Part shown: positions 18,314-27,846 of the stretch, one piece after another
Position numbering within the stretch: the first letter of the stretch is position 1
Layout of the letters: the number at the start of each line of letters is the position of its first letter
Assembly (NCBI GenBank): GCA_963728895.1
Contig: CAVSLM010000004.1
Span: 1-64,000 of the forward strand
DNA: 64,000 nt
Source: CAVSLM01 sp963728895
GTDB lineage: Bacteria; Pseudomonadota; Gammaproteobacteria; JBBQDK01
Reading direction: 5' to 3'
The notes under the pieces: generated by a model
Seen by the model: only the letters and a program-made list of their open reading frames with translations
What the model was told of the DNA's origin: nothing
Database searches by the model: none
Position numbers and translations under genes: made by a program

Positions 18314-19342
18314 TCAGTGATTATCCTCCACGAACACGGTGTTCCGGCCGTTGTTCTTGGCCTTGTAGAGTGCCGCGTCAGCCCGCCCTATGAAAGCTTC
18401 CAGCGATTCGTCCGGCCGATATAGCGAAACTCCGATCGAAATCGTAACCGAGCCGATCGACTCCTTGCTTTCCTTCTTGCGCAACCGCTGCGATTCGATC
18501 GTCGCACGCACGCTTTCGGCGACGGCGCGGGCGCCCGCGATCGGAGTATCCGGTAGCAGAATGGCGAATTCCTCTCCACCGAACCGAGCCACCAGGTCCT
18601 TGCCCTTCACGCATTGCTTAAGGCTGTTACTTACGAACGCCAACAGCCGATCCCCTAGCAGATGACCATGAGCGTCGTTGAAGCGCTTGAAACGATCGAT
18701 GTCGGCAAGCAGTAGGCACAGCGGGGAGCCCTGAGAATTGGCGGTTTGGGCAGCTTCGGAAAGCGCAATATCGAATCCCTTGCGGTTTGCGATACCGGTA
18801 AGCGCATCGATGGTCGCCTCTCGTTTGGCATCGTCAAGTTCCTGGCGAATCCTCTCCAACTCACTGGTCGTGCTCTTGAGACGCTCCTCGAGCAGTGTGT
18901 TCGAGTATTCCATTGTCTTGGTCTCGGTGATGAGCAACCCTATGATCTTCCGCATCTCGTCGGCAGTCGTGCTCGCCGACATCTGACCGGAGTAGGCCTC
19001 CAGCACACGACCGTAATGCATGGCCTGCCCGCTGGACTCCAGGACCTGCGCTGCGACCTGCGCGATCAGGCGCCGCACCGCATTGCGCATCTCCTCCACC
19101 AGCGCCTCGTTCGCTTCTGCAAGAAAGCGACGGTAGAGTTCGCGTTGAGTATCAGCGGATAAGTTCGCACCATTGCCGAGAATTTCGTCGACGAACTTCC
19201 GCAACTCGGGAATGCGACCCGAGACATACTCGTACCAAACCGCAAAGTTCATCGGGTTCGGCGCGACATTGTGCTGCGCCATCATGGGCAGCGCGAGGCG
19301 TACGTACTCGGCGGCCTGCTCAGCACTCTCTGTATATTCCAT
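18314..19342 (-). CDS. Diguanylate cyclase (GGDEF domain)
   Basis: Predicted cyclic di-GMP synthase of 342 residues, no membrane segment. Residues 1-160 are helical and resemble the N-terminal sensor region found in many soluble GGDEF proteins (YVRLALPMMAQHNVAPNPMN, FAVWYEYVSGRIPELR). A coiled coil at about 145-175 leads into the catalytic domain, with DALTGIANRKGFD (179-191) and the active-site GGEEF at 255-259. The inhibitory site RxxD upstream reads KGKD (246-249), so the first Arg is replaced by Lys and product inhibition may be weak. Located between hemF and tsaC, an insertion relative to the Pseudomonas order. Confidence 0.93.
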   Translation of the reverse strand: MEYTESAEQAAEYVRLALPMMAQHNVAPNPMNFAVWYEYVSGRIPELRKFVDEILGNGANLSADTQRELYRRFLAEANEALVEEMRNAVRRLIAQVAAQVLESSGQAMHYGRVLEAYSGQMSASTTADEMRKIIGLLITETKTMEYSNTLLEERLKSTTSELERIRQELDDAKREATIDALTGIANRKGFDIALSEAAQTANSQGSPLCLLLADIDRFKRFNDAHGHLLGDRLLAFVSNSLKQCVKGKDLVARFGGEEFAILLPDTPIAGARAVAESVRATIESQRLRKKESKESIGSVTISIGVSLYRPDESLEAFIGRADAALYKAKNNGRNTVFVEDNH

Positions 19343-19490
19343 CGCTCGTAACCTGATGGTTTATGGCAGCCCCGCACACTGATGCGGACCCGGTCTATCC
19401 GGCTGTTGGCGGCCCCCCTGGCTGCAATCCAATCCCGGTTGTCGAGGATAATCCGCGAACAACATCGAAGGAATAGGCTGGCAGCCCCCG

Positions 19491-20171
19491 TCAGCGCAGT
19501 ACCCGACCGCTCAGGGCATCACAGATGGCACTCGGCTTGGCTGCACCACCCGTGCCGCCGGGCGCAATAGCTCCCAGCGCCTTGCCGAACACCCGTCGCA
19601 CGGCAAGATGGTCGCGCGCTGGCGGCCTGCCGCTCAGGTTGGCGCTCGTCGAAATCAGCGCACCGTCCCACATTCGGCACAGTGCGACCGCGGGAGGGTG
19701 AGCCGTCACGCGCACCGCAACCCCCGCGTGCCGACCCCGCACCCAAGAAGGAACCTCGGGCCGCGCCGGGCAGATCCAAGTCACTGGACCAGGCCAGCTC
19801 CGCTGGATTCGGTTCAGCACTTCGCCTGAAACAGCGGCAACGAACGGGACCAGCTGCTCGAAATTGGCGGCGATCAAGATCAGGCCCAGTTCCATGTCTC
19901 GATGCTTCAGTTCCAGCAGGCGCTGCACGCTCGCGGCACTCCACGGGTCGCATCCCAGGCCGAACACCGCTTCGGTCGGGTAAGCGACAATCCCACCCTC
20001 GCGCAAGACGCGCACGGCGCGCCTCAGCGGCCATTCCGGAAGATAGGCTTCGGTGTGCTGATGCCGGAGTCCGCCTGCAGCCTGGCGCTCCGCCCGACGA
20101 CGCCCCCGGGAGGAGGCTCGCGCTGCAGGTGCTTGGACGATTTGCGCACGTTCTAAGGTCTTGTGGTTCAA
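19491..20171 (-). CDS. tsaC: Threonylcarbamoyl-AMP synthase (TsaC/YrdC)
   Basis: Makes threonylcarbamoyl-AMP from Thr, bicarbonate and ATP, the first step of the t6A37 tRNA modification. The conserved core starts at LRRAVRVLREGGIVAYPTEA and continues with VFGLGCDPWSAASVQRLLEL, GLILIAANFEQL, WPGPVTWICPA, GVAVRVTAHPPAVALC, ISTSANLSG and GGAAKPSAICDALSG. It has about 45 extra residues (Arg/Ala-rich) before the core; no closer in-frame ATG, GTG or TTG exists, so the ATG at 20171 is kept, but the extension may not be real. It lies 117 bp after purE; purK, a common partner of purE, is not visible. Confidence 0.88.
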   Translation of the reverse strand: MNHKTLERAQIVQAPAARASSRGRRRAERQAAGGLRHQHTEAYLPEWPLRRAVRVLREGGIVAYPTEAVFGLGCDPWSAASVQRLLELKHRDMELGLILIAANFEQLVPFVAAVSGEVLNRIQRSWPGPVTWICPARPEVPSWVRGRHAGVAVRVTAHPPAVALCRMWDGALISTSANLSGRPPARDHLAVRRVFGKALGAIAPGGTGGAAKPSAICDALSGRVLR

Positions 20172-20288
20172 AGGAACAGTGCTGCCGTCGGCAACCTCTA
20201 TGTCGGTGCCTCGATGCGATGTTCCGAAACCGATTGTCCCGTCCCCATCACACCTCCAGGCCCGCGCGAGGCAATCACATGTCTCTGG

Positions 20289-20816
20289 TCAGGAGCATGC
20301 AGGGGCTCCAAGGCCGTCGAGGCGCTCCTGCAGCGCAGCGTCCTTCTCCAGCACGACCCGAGCGTTCGCTTCGCGCTCGGTTGCCAGCCGGTCGGCGAGA
20401 GCCGGGTCGGACAGTGCCATGATCTGCGCAGCGAGATAGGCGGCGTTCTTGGCTCCGACGTTTCCGATAGCGACACAAGCGACCGGAATGCCACCTGGCA
20501 TCTGGACCGTGGACAGCAGCGCATCCATCCCCTGCAAGGGACCGGCATCCAGTGGCACACCGATGACAGGCTTCAAGGTCAGGCCCGCGACGGTGCCGGC
20601 AAGATGTGCGGCGAGTCCGGCCGCCGCGATGAAGACGGCGGCACCCCGCTGATCCGCGTCTGCCACATAGGCGTGGGTCGCGGCTGGCGTGCGATGGGCG
20701 GAAGTGATCTTGACTTCATAACGGATGTCGAGCGAAGCGAAAACGTCCAGGGTCGCCTGCATAACTGGCAGGTCCGAGTCGGAGCCCATCAGGATCGCAG
20801 CGAACGAACGGCTCAT
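20289..20816 (-). CDS. purE: N5-carboxyaminoimidazole ribonucleotide mutase
   Basis: Class I PurE, 175 residues, interconverts N5-CAIR and CAIR in purine synthesis. It shows the signature MGSDSDLPVM near the start, the catalytic His in ITSAHRTPA (about residue 41) and the AAGLAAHLAGTVAGLTLKPV and PLDAGPLQGMDALLS loop blocks. GGIPVACVAIGN follows. The ATG at 20816 is 51 bp past the topA stop. Class I enzymes normally work with PurK, which is not in the window; it may be elsewhere. Confidence 0.95.
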   Translation of the reverse strand: MSRSFAAILMGSDSDLPVMQATLDVFASLDIRYEVKITSAHRTPAATHAYVADADQRGAAVFIAAAGLAAHLAGTVAGLTLKPVIGVPLDAGPLQGMDALLSTVQMPGGIPVACVAIGNVGAKNAAYLAAQIMALSDPALADRLATEREANARVVLEKDAALQERLDGLGAPACS

Positions 20817-20867
20817 GACTTTGCCTCTGTCAACTTACCACGCCTACGGGTCAATTGACTTCGACCG

Positions 20868-23187
20868 TCATGAGACCGCAGTCTTCCCGTCAGTCGCCGC
20901 ATGGGTCTGCCCTTCATAAGGTTCTGAAAAATTGCATTCGCGCTGCGGGCAGACCTTCTCGGTCCCGCGCCGTTTTGTGGTCTTGATGGTGAGAATGGGC
21001 CACTGGCATTTGGGACATGGTTCCGCGAGCGGCTCATTCCAGGTCGCATAGTCGCAGTCAGGATAGCGTGAGCACGAGAAAAATACCTTTCCATAACGAG
21101 ATTTGCGCTTGAGCATGCTGCCCTCTTTGCACTTCGGGCAGGTCACGCCGGTGTCCGCCGGCTTCTCCAGCGGTTCGATGTACTTGCAGTTGGGATAAGC
21201 GCTGCAGCCGATGAACTTTCCATAGCGTCCGCGGCGCACGATCAGCGGCGCCGCACAGGACGGACAGGTGCGACCCTGGACAACCTCCGGTTCTGTGGGG
21301 GCAGTGCTGTCCTCGTCCAGATTTCGAGTGTAGTCGCAATCAGGATAGCCGCTGCAACCTATGAACCGGCCACGGCGGCCTAGGCGGATGGAAAGGGGTT
21401 TGCCGCACTTGGGACACGTTTCATCCAGAGCTTCGTGCGTGACGTCGCTGCGCTTGACATTCTCTTCTTTGGTGACTACCAGTTCCTTGAATGGAACCCA
21501 GAACTCCCGCATCACCGGAACCCAATCCTTTTCGCCGCGGGAAACCGCATCAAGCTCGTCCTCCAACCGCGCGGTGAAGTCATAATCGACGTACTGCGAG
21601 AAGTGCTGTGTGAGGAAACGACTCACGATGCGGCCGACATCAGTGGGTTTGAACCGGCGCTTGTCCAGCTCGACGTACTCCCGCTGCTGCAGGGTGGAGA
21701 TGATCGAAGCATAGGTCGACGGACGTCCGATACCATACTCCTCCAGCGCCTTCACCAGACTGGCCTCGCTGAAGCGCGGCGGCGGTTCAGTGAAATGCTG
21801 TTCGGTGCGAATGGCCTGCAGCCGGACCTTTTCACCGCTCGCCAGCGGCGGCAACATGCGCTCCTCCCCATCGCCCGGAGGCTCGTCGACCCCTTCCTCA
21901 TAAACCGCCATAAAACCCGGATCAGTCACGGCGGAGCCAGTAGCACGGAAGGTGTTTCCTTCTCCGCATACGAAGTCCACCACCACCGTGTCGATGGTTG
22001 CATGCATCATCTGGCAGGCCACCGTGCGTTTCCAGATCAGTTCGTAGAGACGCGCCTGATCGCTCGAAAGGCTCTCCTTCACCGCGTCGGGCAGGCGCTC
22101 GACCGAAGTGGGGCGGATCGCCTCATGCGCTTCCTGGGCGTTCTTGGCTTTGGTCTTGTACTGGTGAGGATGGCGCGGAAGCGCGTCCTGCCCGTAGCGC
22201 CGTGCGATCAGGCTTCGGATCTCGTCAATCGCCTCCCGAGCTAGATTGACCGAATCGGTGCGCATGTAGGAAATCAGACCGACGGCGTCACCGCCGATGT
22301 CGATTCCCTCATATAGCTGTTGTGCCACTCGCATGGTGCGGTTGGTGGAAAACCCCAGCTTGCGGGCCGCCTCCTGCTGAAGCGTGGAGGTGGTGAAGGG
22401 CGCGCGCCGGATTGCGCTTACGCTGCTTCTTCTCCACCTTCCCTACGACGAGCTCGCCGGCGGATGCATCGAGTAGCGTCTGTCGCGCCTCGGCGGCGGC
22501 TGTCTCGTCCGTAATCGAGAACTGTGTCAGTTTCTTGCCGTGCAGCTGAACCAGACGTGAGCTGAACGCCTGCTGTTCCTTCGCGGCATCAGCGAGGATC
22601 GTCCAGTACTCGCGCGGCTTGAAACGTTCGATCTCCTCTTCGCGTTCCACGATCATGCGCAAAGCAGGACTCTGAACACGTCCCGCCGACAACCCTCGTC
22701 GGATCTTCTTCCAGAGCAGAGGGGAAAGATTGAAGCCGACCAGATAATCAAGCGCACGTCGCGCCTGTTGAGCATTGATGAGATCATACGAAAGGGTACG
22801 GGGGTGATTCACGGCATCATCGATCGCGCGCTGAGTGATCTCGTGGAAAACGACGCGGTGCAGCGGCTTGCCATCGAGCAATCCGCGCTCCCTGAGAATT
22901 TCGTGAAGGTGCCAGGAGATCGCCTCGCCCTCGCGGTCGGGGTCGGTTGCCAGATATAGGGCATCGGCTTTCTTCGCAGCGCGGGCAACTGCGTCGACAT
23001 GCTTCTCGTTCTTGTCGATGACTTGGTATTTCATCGCGAAATCGTGCTCGGGATCGACGGCCCCTTCCTTGGGTACCAGATCGCGCACGTGTCCATAGGA
23101 CGCCAGCACTTCGAAGTCGCGTCCCAGATACTTCTTGATGGTCCGCGCCTTAGCCGGCGACTCTACGATAACGAGGTGTTTGCTCAT
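20868..23187 (-). CDS. topA: DNA topoisomerase I, one frameshift
   Basis: Type IA topoisomerase that relaxes negative supercoils. The N-terminal Toprim domain starts MSKHLVIVESPAKARTI and has LATDPDREGEAISWHL. The catalytic Tyr is in GLISYMRTDSVNLA. The C-terminal third has four zinc-ribbon modules (CPKCGKPLSIRLG, CPSCAAPLIVRRG, CPKCKEGSMLKRK, CPKCQWPILTI). The frame is broken near 22400: the upstream frame reads KRNPARALHHLHA, whereas KRNPAPPFTTSTLQQ is expected, which needs removal of one base in a GC dinucleotide run. Corrected length is about 772 residues. topA is essential in most bacteria, so sequence error is the likely cause. Followed by smg upstream, as in E. coli. Confidence 0.93.
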
Positions 23188-23278
23188 GGCAGATTGCACG
23201 ACGCCCAGCGTAGCGGTGCGCGGATAACGCGCGTCGCAAGGGTGCCCCGGGCCTTTGTCCCTGTGATCGGATTGGTCT

Positions 23279-23755
23279 TTAGTGGAGGTTGCCGGACATG
23301 GTGTCGAAAACCAAGTCTTCCATCCACGCGTAAGCAGCCTCTTGGCCGGGCTGATTGAAAAGCACCATGAGGATCACCCACTTCAGTTGATCGAGTTCGA
23401 TCTCTTCCGTTTCCAGAGCCATCACCCGATCGACCACCAGTTCGCGGCTCGCTGGACTTAGGATTCCGGTCTGCTCGAGAAACATCAGGAAGCCGCGACA
23501 GGCCACATCCAGCTTTTCCACTTCCTTGTGAGTGTAGAGGCGAATGGAACGATCCGCGGGCAGGCGAGAGTCCACATGCTCCTGACGCGCGCTCAGTCCC
23601 TCCAACCATTCGAAGGCTTTATTGATCTCGATCTTGGGGAAACCAGCCTCCAGTAGCTCGACTCTCAGAGACTCCTGATCCGGACCCGTCTCGGCATCGC
23701 TATCCATATAGTTCTCAAAGAGATACATGAGCACATCGAGCACGTTTTCTTTCAT
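23279..23755 (-). CDS. smg: Smg family protein (DUF494)
   Basis: A 158-residue cytoplasmic protein of the Smg/DUF494 family, unknown biochemical role, almost always found beside dprA and topA. The sequence MKENVLDVLMYLFENYMDSD is the typical start, and IRLYTHKEVEKLDVACRGFL and LVVDRVMALETEEIELDQLK are characteristic. It lies one base after the dprA stop and 91 bp before topA, so these are likely one transcript. Confidence 0.95.
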   Translation of the reverse strand: MKENVLDVLMYLFENYMDSDAETGPDQESLRVELLEAGFPKIEINKAFEWLEGLSARQEHVDSRLPADRSIRLYTHKEVEKLDVACRGFLMFLEQTGILSPASRELVVDRVMALETEEIELDQLKWVILMVLFNQPGQEAAYAWMEDLVFDTMSGNLH

Positions 23756-23756
23756 C

Positions 23757-24887
23757 TCAAGCCCTCTTGGTGGTGCGGCAATACCGCCCGCCCGCCGAGC
23801 ACGTCACGTAGCCTTCCAATTCCATGATCAGGAGCATGGAGGAAACGACTTCCGGCGTCAATCCGCTGCGCTCGACCAGCTGGTCGACCGATGCGGGCTC
23901 GTACGCAAGGCATGACAACAGTTGCTCGTGCTCCGGCTCGAGTGACACCGCGATGCCGGAAACGATCCCTTCCCGATCCCGCAGACCAACCAAGTCGCCA
24001 GCCCCCATTTGAGCGAATACCGTGCCGTTAAGTTCCTCCAGCACGTCTGCGGCAGTCTCCACGAGTTTGGCGCCCTGTCGGATCAGCGCATGACATCCGC
24101 GTGACAGGGGGCTGTGGATCGATCCCGGCACGGCGAATACCTCTCTTCCTTGATCCGCCGCCAACCGCGCGGTGATGAGGGAGCCACTGCGCAGAGCCGC
24201 CTCGATCACCAGAGTACCGAGGCTCAGGCCACTGATGATGCGGTTGCGTCGAGGGAAATGCTCGGGCAGCGGCGGCGCACCCGGGGGGAACTCCGAAATC
24301 AGTGCGCCGTGTGCCGCAATTCGATGCGCCAAGTCCCGATGACGCGAGGGGTAGACCCGATCCAGACCACAGCCGCTCACTGCCACGGTTCGCCCGCCGG
24401 CAGCCAGTGCACCCTCATGCCCCGCCGCATCGATGCCGAGCGCCAACCCGCTGGTAACGGTAAGTCCGGCCGCAGCAAGCGCCACCGCAAAGTCATGTGC
24501 CGTCTGCCGCCCTCCAGGCGTGGGGTTGCGGCTGCCGACGACCGCCAGCTGCGGGACCGACAAGGCGTCGAGTCGTCCGCATACGAACAGCACAAGCGGG
24601 GGATCAGCGATCTGGGCAAGTAGCGCTGGATAGTCCGGCTCCGCCATTGTCAACGCGGAATTATCCGGCTGTTCCACCCAGCGCAAATCGTCCTCAACCT
24701 GCCTCCACGGCGGATCGGCCAGACAGCGCAACGTCTCGGGAGCCACTTGGCCGCGCAACGCCTTCCGTACTTCGGGCTCGAACACGGCGGCTACCCCGCC
24801 CGCGAGGTTTACCAGGGGTCTGGCTGTTCGTGGCCCGATCCCTGGCATTCGTGCCAGCGCCAACCAGTAGGGAAGGTCTGAGTTCAC
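23757..24887 (-). CDS. dprA: DNA processing protein DprA/Smf
   Basis: Recombination mediator that loads RecA on incoming single-stranded DNA during natural transformation. The 376-residue protein has an N-terminal SAM-like helical region (WLALARMPGIGPRTARPLV), then the Rossmann-type DNA_processg_A domain with LAVVGSRNPTPGGRQTAHDF, TVTSGLALGIDAAGHEGAL, SGCGLDRVYPSRHRDLAH, FPRRNRIISGLS and QGREVFAVPGSIHSPLSRGC. The C-terminal winged helix (LSCLAYEPASVDQLVERSGL) is present. The gene sits between the LysM gene and smg in the conserved order. Competence genes are not otherwise visible. Confidence 0.95.
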   Translation of the reverse strand: MNSDLPYWLALARMPGIGPRTARPLVNLAGGVAAVFEPEVRKALRGQVAPETLRCLADPPWRQVEDDLRWVEQPDNSALTMAEPDYPALLAQIADPPLVLFVCGRLDALSVPQLAVVGSRNPTPGGRQTAHDFAVALAAAGLTVTSGLALGIDAAGHEGALAAGGRTVAVSGCGLDRVYPSRHRDLAHRIAAHGALISEFPPGAPPLPEHFPRRNRIISGLSLGTLVIEAALRSGSLITARLAADQGREVFAVPGSIHSPLSRGCHALIRQGAKLVETAADVLEELNGTVFAQMGAGDLVGLRDREGIVSGIAVSLEPEHEQLLSCLAYEPASVDQLVERSGLTPEVVSSMLLIMELEGYVTCSAGGRYCRTTKRA

Positions 24888-24963
24888 TTCCTTGTAACCT
24901 CCACCCCGGCTACTCCCACACGCCGCTTAGGTGGGCCGCAGCCCCCCGAGCTTCGCTGCAGCA

Positions 24964-26060
24964 CTAAGGATTACGCACTGAATCCAGTACGTGAATCGGA
25001 CGGACGGCCTTCATGATGAGAGCGTAGCTAGCACGCTCGAACGGCCGAAACACCATTAGGAGGCCCGCGTACTCGTCGGGCAGCTTGACCTCCCCACCCC
25101 GCACCGTATCCTCACATCTTCACCAGTCTGGTCCACGGCGAGTACGGTACCCGCATCCATGCCCTCGCGCGCACCCTTGTTCAGCACAACTACCTGAAAC
25201 TGGCCGATCTGCCTCACTCCATCGAGGACCGCGATGATGCGCCCATGTACTGGTGTCGGTGGTGCATGCGGGAAGAAGTTCTGGTTGATCTCTTCTTCCG
25301 CCACGGGTAGCAGTCTGTCCCCAATCACGGCTTCGCGACTGGATTTCGTCAGCAGCAAGGTCGCGGGATCACCGTGTCGTTGCAGCGCACTGTCGGCCAC
25401 GAATATCCCTTCATAACCCAGGGACTCTCCTGTCTGCGGATCGCGGTACTCGACACCGGGTCGAACTACGCTGTAGCGGGCACGGTCCAATCCTCCACGA
25501 GCGTACACCCGATCTCCAGCACCGGTAATGAGGTGTTCGTCGGCACTCTGCACAATGTAAGGCGCGTGATCCAGCTCGTCCTCTGATACGATACGTGAGC
25601 GCGTCAAGAATTGGCGGATCGCGTCTATGGGAATCGTTGGTATGGCGGTCTCAAGGGGAAGCTCACGCACCGTCGGGCTCAACTTGTTCGAACCGCCGCG
25701 CTCGAGGCGCAATTGCGGGTGCCCGTTTACGTACACCAAGTTGATGGCATCCCCAGGGTAAATCAGATGCGGGTTGGCAATCTGCGGATTGACGTACCAA
25801 ACTTCCGGCCAGAGCCACGGGTCGCGCAGGAAACGCTGGGAAATGTCCCAGAGGGTGTCACCTTTCACCACCACGTAGCGCTCCGGGTGATTGGGAGCGA
25901 GCACCACGGGTCCGGGTGCGACCTCGCCGCTCGAGGAGGCTGATGCTGACGAGTGTCCGGGCTCGGCTGCAGTAGGAACGGTCGCGGCCACCGCCATCAC
26001 GAGCGCCGCTATGCCAAGGGACTGCACGAAGGACGATCCGGACACTTTGGTGTTCAGCAT
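24964..26060 (-). CDS. Secreted LysM-domain protein, C-terminal frameshift
   Basis: Predicted periplasmic protein with one LysM peptidoglycan-binding motif; the orthologue in Pseudomonas lies in the same place beside dprA and def. The N-terminus has a signal peptide (SFVQSLGIAALVMAVAATVP). LysM covers about 61-110 (YVVVKGDTLWDISQRFLRDP, NPHLIYPGDAINLVYVN). The frame breaks near 25106: the original frame ends at 25056, whereas adding one base gives DTVRGGEVKLPDEYAGLLMV, FRPFERASYALIMKAVRPIH and VLDSVRNP with a stop at 24964, which matches the family tail. Corrected length is about 365 residues. Divergent from def with a 147-bp intergenic gap. Confidence 0.88.
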
Positions 26061-26207
26061 GTTGGTCCCTTCCAGTTTGCGGTTGCGCGGAGTTTAGCGG
26101 AAAACCCACAGCACTCAAAGTGTGGCGGGTTGAATACGGAATCCAGTATCATCATTGTATTAGCAGCTTATGCTGCCCATGAACTGCAATTCGTTGATGG
26201 AAATCAC

Positions 26208-26753
26208 ATGTCTATACTCAACATCTTGCATTTTCCCGACACGCGACTGCGCAATCCTGCGCTCCCGGTGGAACGCGTCGATGATGCCATTCGGACCTTG
26301 ATCGACGACATGCTCGAGACCATGTACGACGCGCCGGGTATCGGCTTGGCCGCCACGCAGGTTAACGTCGCCAAGCGGGTGGTTGTTATCGACATCTGCG
26401 AACAAAAGAACCAGCCGCTGTGCCTCATCAACCCGCAAATCATGAGCCGAGACGGCGAAGAGGAAATGGAAGAGGGTTGCCTCTCCGTGCCCGGCGTGTA
26501 CGACCTCGTGCGGCGCGCGGCGCGCGTCAGTGCGCGCGCCCTGGATCGGAACGGCAAACCGTTCGAGCTCGACGCTGACGGACTTCTGGCGGTCTGCATC
26601 CAGCATGAGATCGATCATCTCGATGGCAAACTGTTCGTCGATTACCTGTCGCAGCTCAAGCGTCAGCGCATCCGCAAGAAAATGGAGAAGCACCAGCGTC
26701 TAGACGGTGGTCCGACCGTCGAAATACGCGTCGGCCGCCATCCGGTCATCTGA
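26208..26753 (+). CDS. def: Peptide deformylase
   Basis: Removes the N-terminal formyl group from nascent proteins. The 181-residue protein has all three metal-site motifs: GIGLAATQ, EGCLSVPG (Cys ligand) and QHEIDHLDG (two His ligands and catalytic Glu). The start is the ATG at 26208 (MSILNILHFPDTRLRNPA), which matches the family; longer upstream reading is unsupported. It is followed by fmt after about 77 bp, forming the usual def-fmt pair. Confidence 0.97.
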   Translation: MSILNILHFPDTRLRNPALPVERVDDAIRTLIDDMLETMYDAPGIGLAATQVNVAKRVVVIDICEQKNQPLCLINPQIMSRDGEEEMEEGCLSVPGVYDLVRRAARVSARALDRNGKPFELDADGLLAVCIQHEIDHLDGKLFVDYLSQLKRQRIRKKMEKHQRLDGGPTVEIRVGRHPVI

Positions 26754-26830
26754 TTCTTGATCGTACGTCTGCTTCAAGGGGGGCCACCCACGGAAACGTA
26801 CCGCATGTGGTTTCCGAAGCAGGCTTGAGC

Positions 26831-27787
26831 GTGGGTGAGCCGCTGCGCATCGTTTTCGCAGGCACACCGCCGTTTGCGCTCCCGTGCCTGGAGGCGCTCG
26901 CCGGGAGCATACATCGGGTGGTGGCCGCGTACACGCAGCCGGACCGCCCCGCCGGCCGCGGCCGAAAGCTGCAGGCGAGCCCCGTCAAGGTATACGCACT
27001 GGGACGATCCATTCCGGTGGCGCAGCCGGCGAGCCTCAAGTCGCCGGAGGAGGAACGGCGACTTGCCGCGCTGCAACCGGATCTCATGGTTGTGGTGGCG
27101 TACGGCTTGATCCTGCCGAGGACCATACTCGCCACCCCGCGGCTGGGCTGCATCAATGTCCACGCCTCGCTGCTACCGCGCTGGCGTGGCGCGGCACCGA
27201 TACAGCGGGCGATTCTCGCCGGCGATCCCGAAACCGGCGTGACTGTCATGCAAATGGATGCCGGTCTGGACACGGGCGTCATACTGGACCATCGCAGTTG
27301 CCAGATCGAACGCGGGACCACGGCCCAGATGCTTCACGATCGGCTTTCGGCACTCGGTGCGCAGGCGCTGACGGAGACACTCGAGGACCTGCCGCGCGCA
27401 CAACGGGTAGGTCAAGCGCAGGACGAACGGCTGGCGTGCTATGCATCCAAGATCGAAAAGGGAGAAGCCGAGATCGACTGGTCGCAGCCCGCGCCAGACC
27501 TGGAGCGCAAAGTATGCGCCTTCGACCCGTGGCCAGTGGCCAGCACATTTTTAGAACATCGGCCGCTGCGGATCTGGACGGCACAGGCGGTGGACGCACC
27601 CGAGGATCATACTGACCCGCCGGGAACGGTAGTGGGCACTGAAAAGTACGGTATAGACGTCACCACAGGCAACGGACTGCTACGCCTGCTTCGCTTGCAG
27701 CTACCTGGGGCGAAAGTGGTCAGCGCAGCAGAATTTCTCAATGCTCACCCGATTCGGGGTGCACGGCTTGGCATGCACGCACATTGA
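26831..27787 (+). CDS. fmt: Methionyl-tRNA formyltransferase
   Basis: Formylates initiator Met-tRNA using 10-formyltetrahydrofolate. The start is taken at GTG 26831 (VGEPLRIVFAGTPPFALP) because AGCAGG lies 7 bases upstream; GTG at 26807 is an alternative that adds eight residues. The 318-residue protein has INVHASLLPRWRGAAPIQRA (catalytic Asn and His and SLLPRWRG signature) and VMQMDAGLDTGVIL (catalytic Asp). The C-terminal OB-like domain includes ACYASKIEKGEAEIDWSQ and VCAFDPWPVASTF. Downstream rsmB starts 59 bp later. Confidence 0.95.
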   Translation: MGEPLRIVFAGTPPFALPCLEALAGSIHRVVAAYTQPDRPAGRGRKLQASPVKVYALGRSIPVAQPASLKSPEEERRLAALQPDLMVVVAYGLILPRTILATPRLGCINVHASLLPRWRGAAPIQRAILAGDPETGVTVMQMDAGLDTGVILDHRSCQIERGTTAQMLHDRLSALGAQALTETLEDLPRAQRVGQAQDERLACYASKIEKGEAEIDWSQPAPDLERKVCAFDPWPVASTFLEHRPLRIWTAQAVDAPEDHTDPPGTVVGTEKYGIDVTTGNGLLRLLRLQLPGAKVVSAAEFLNAHPIRGARLGMHAH

Positions 27788-27846
27788 CGAAGGCGTCGCG
27801 CATTTCCATCGGCCACCTCCTCCTGCATGCTCCGGACCGAAATCCC

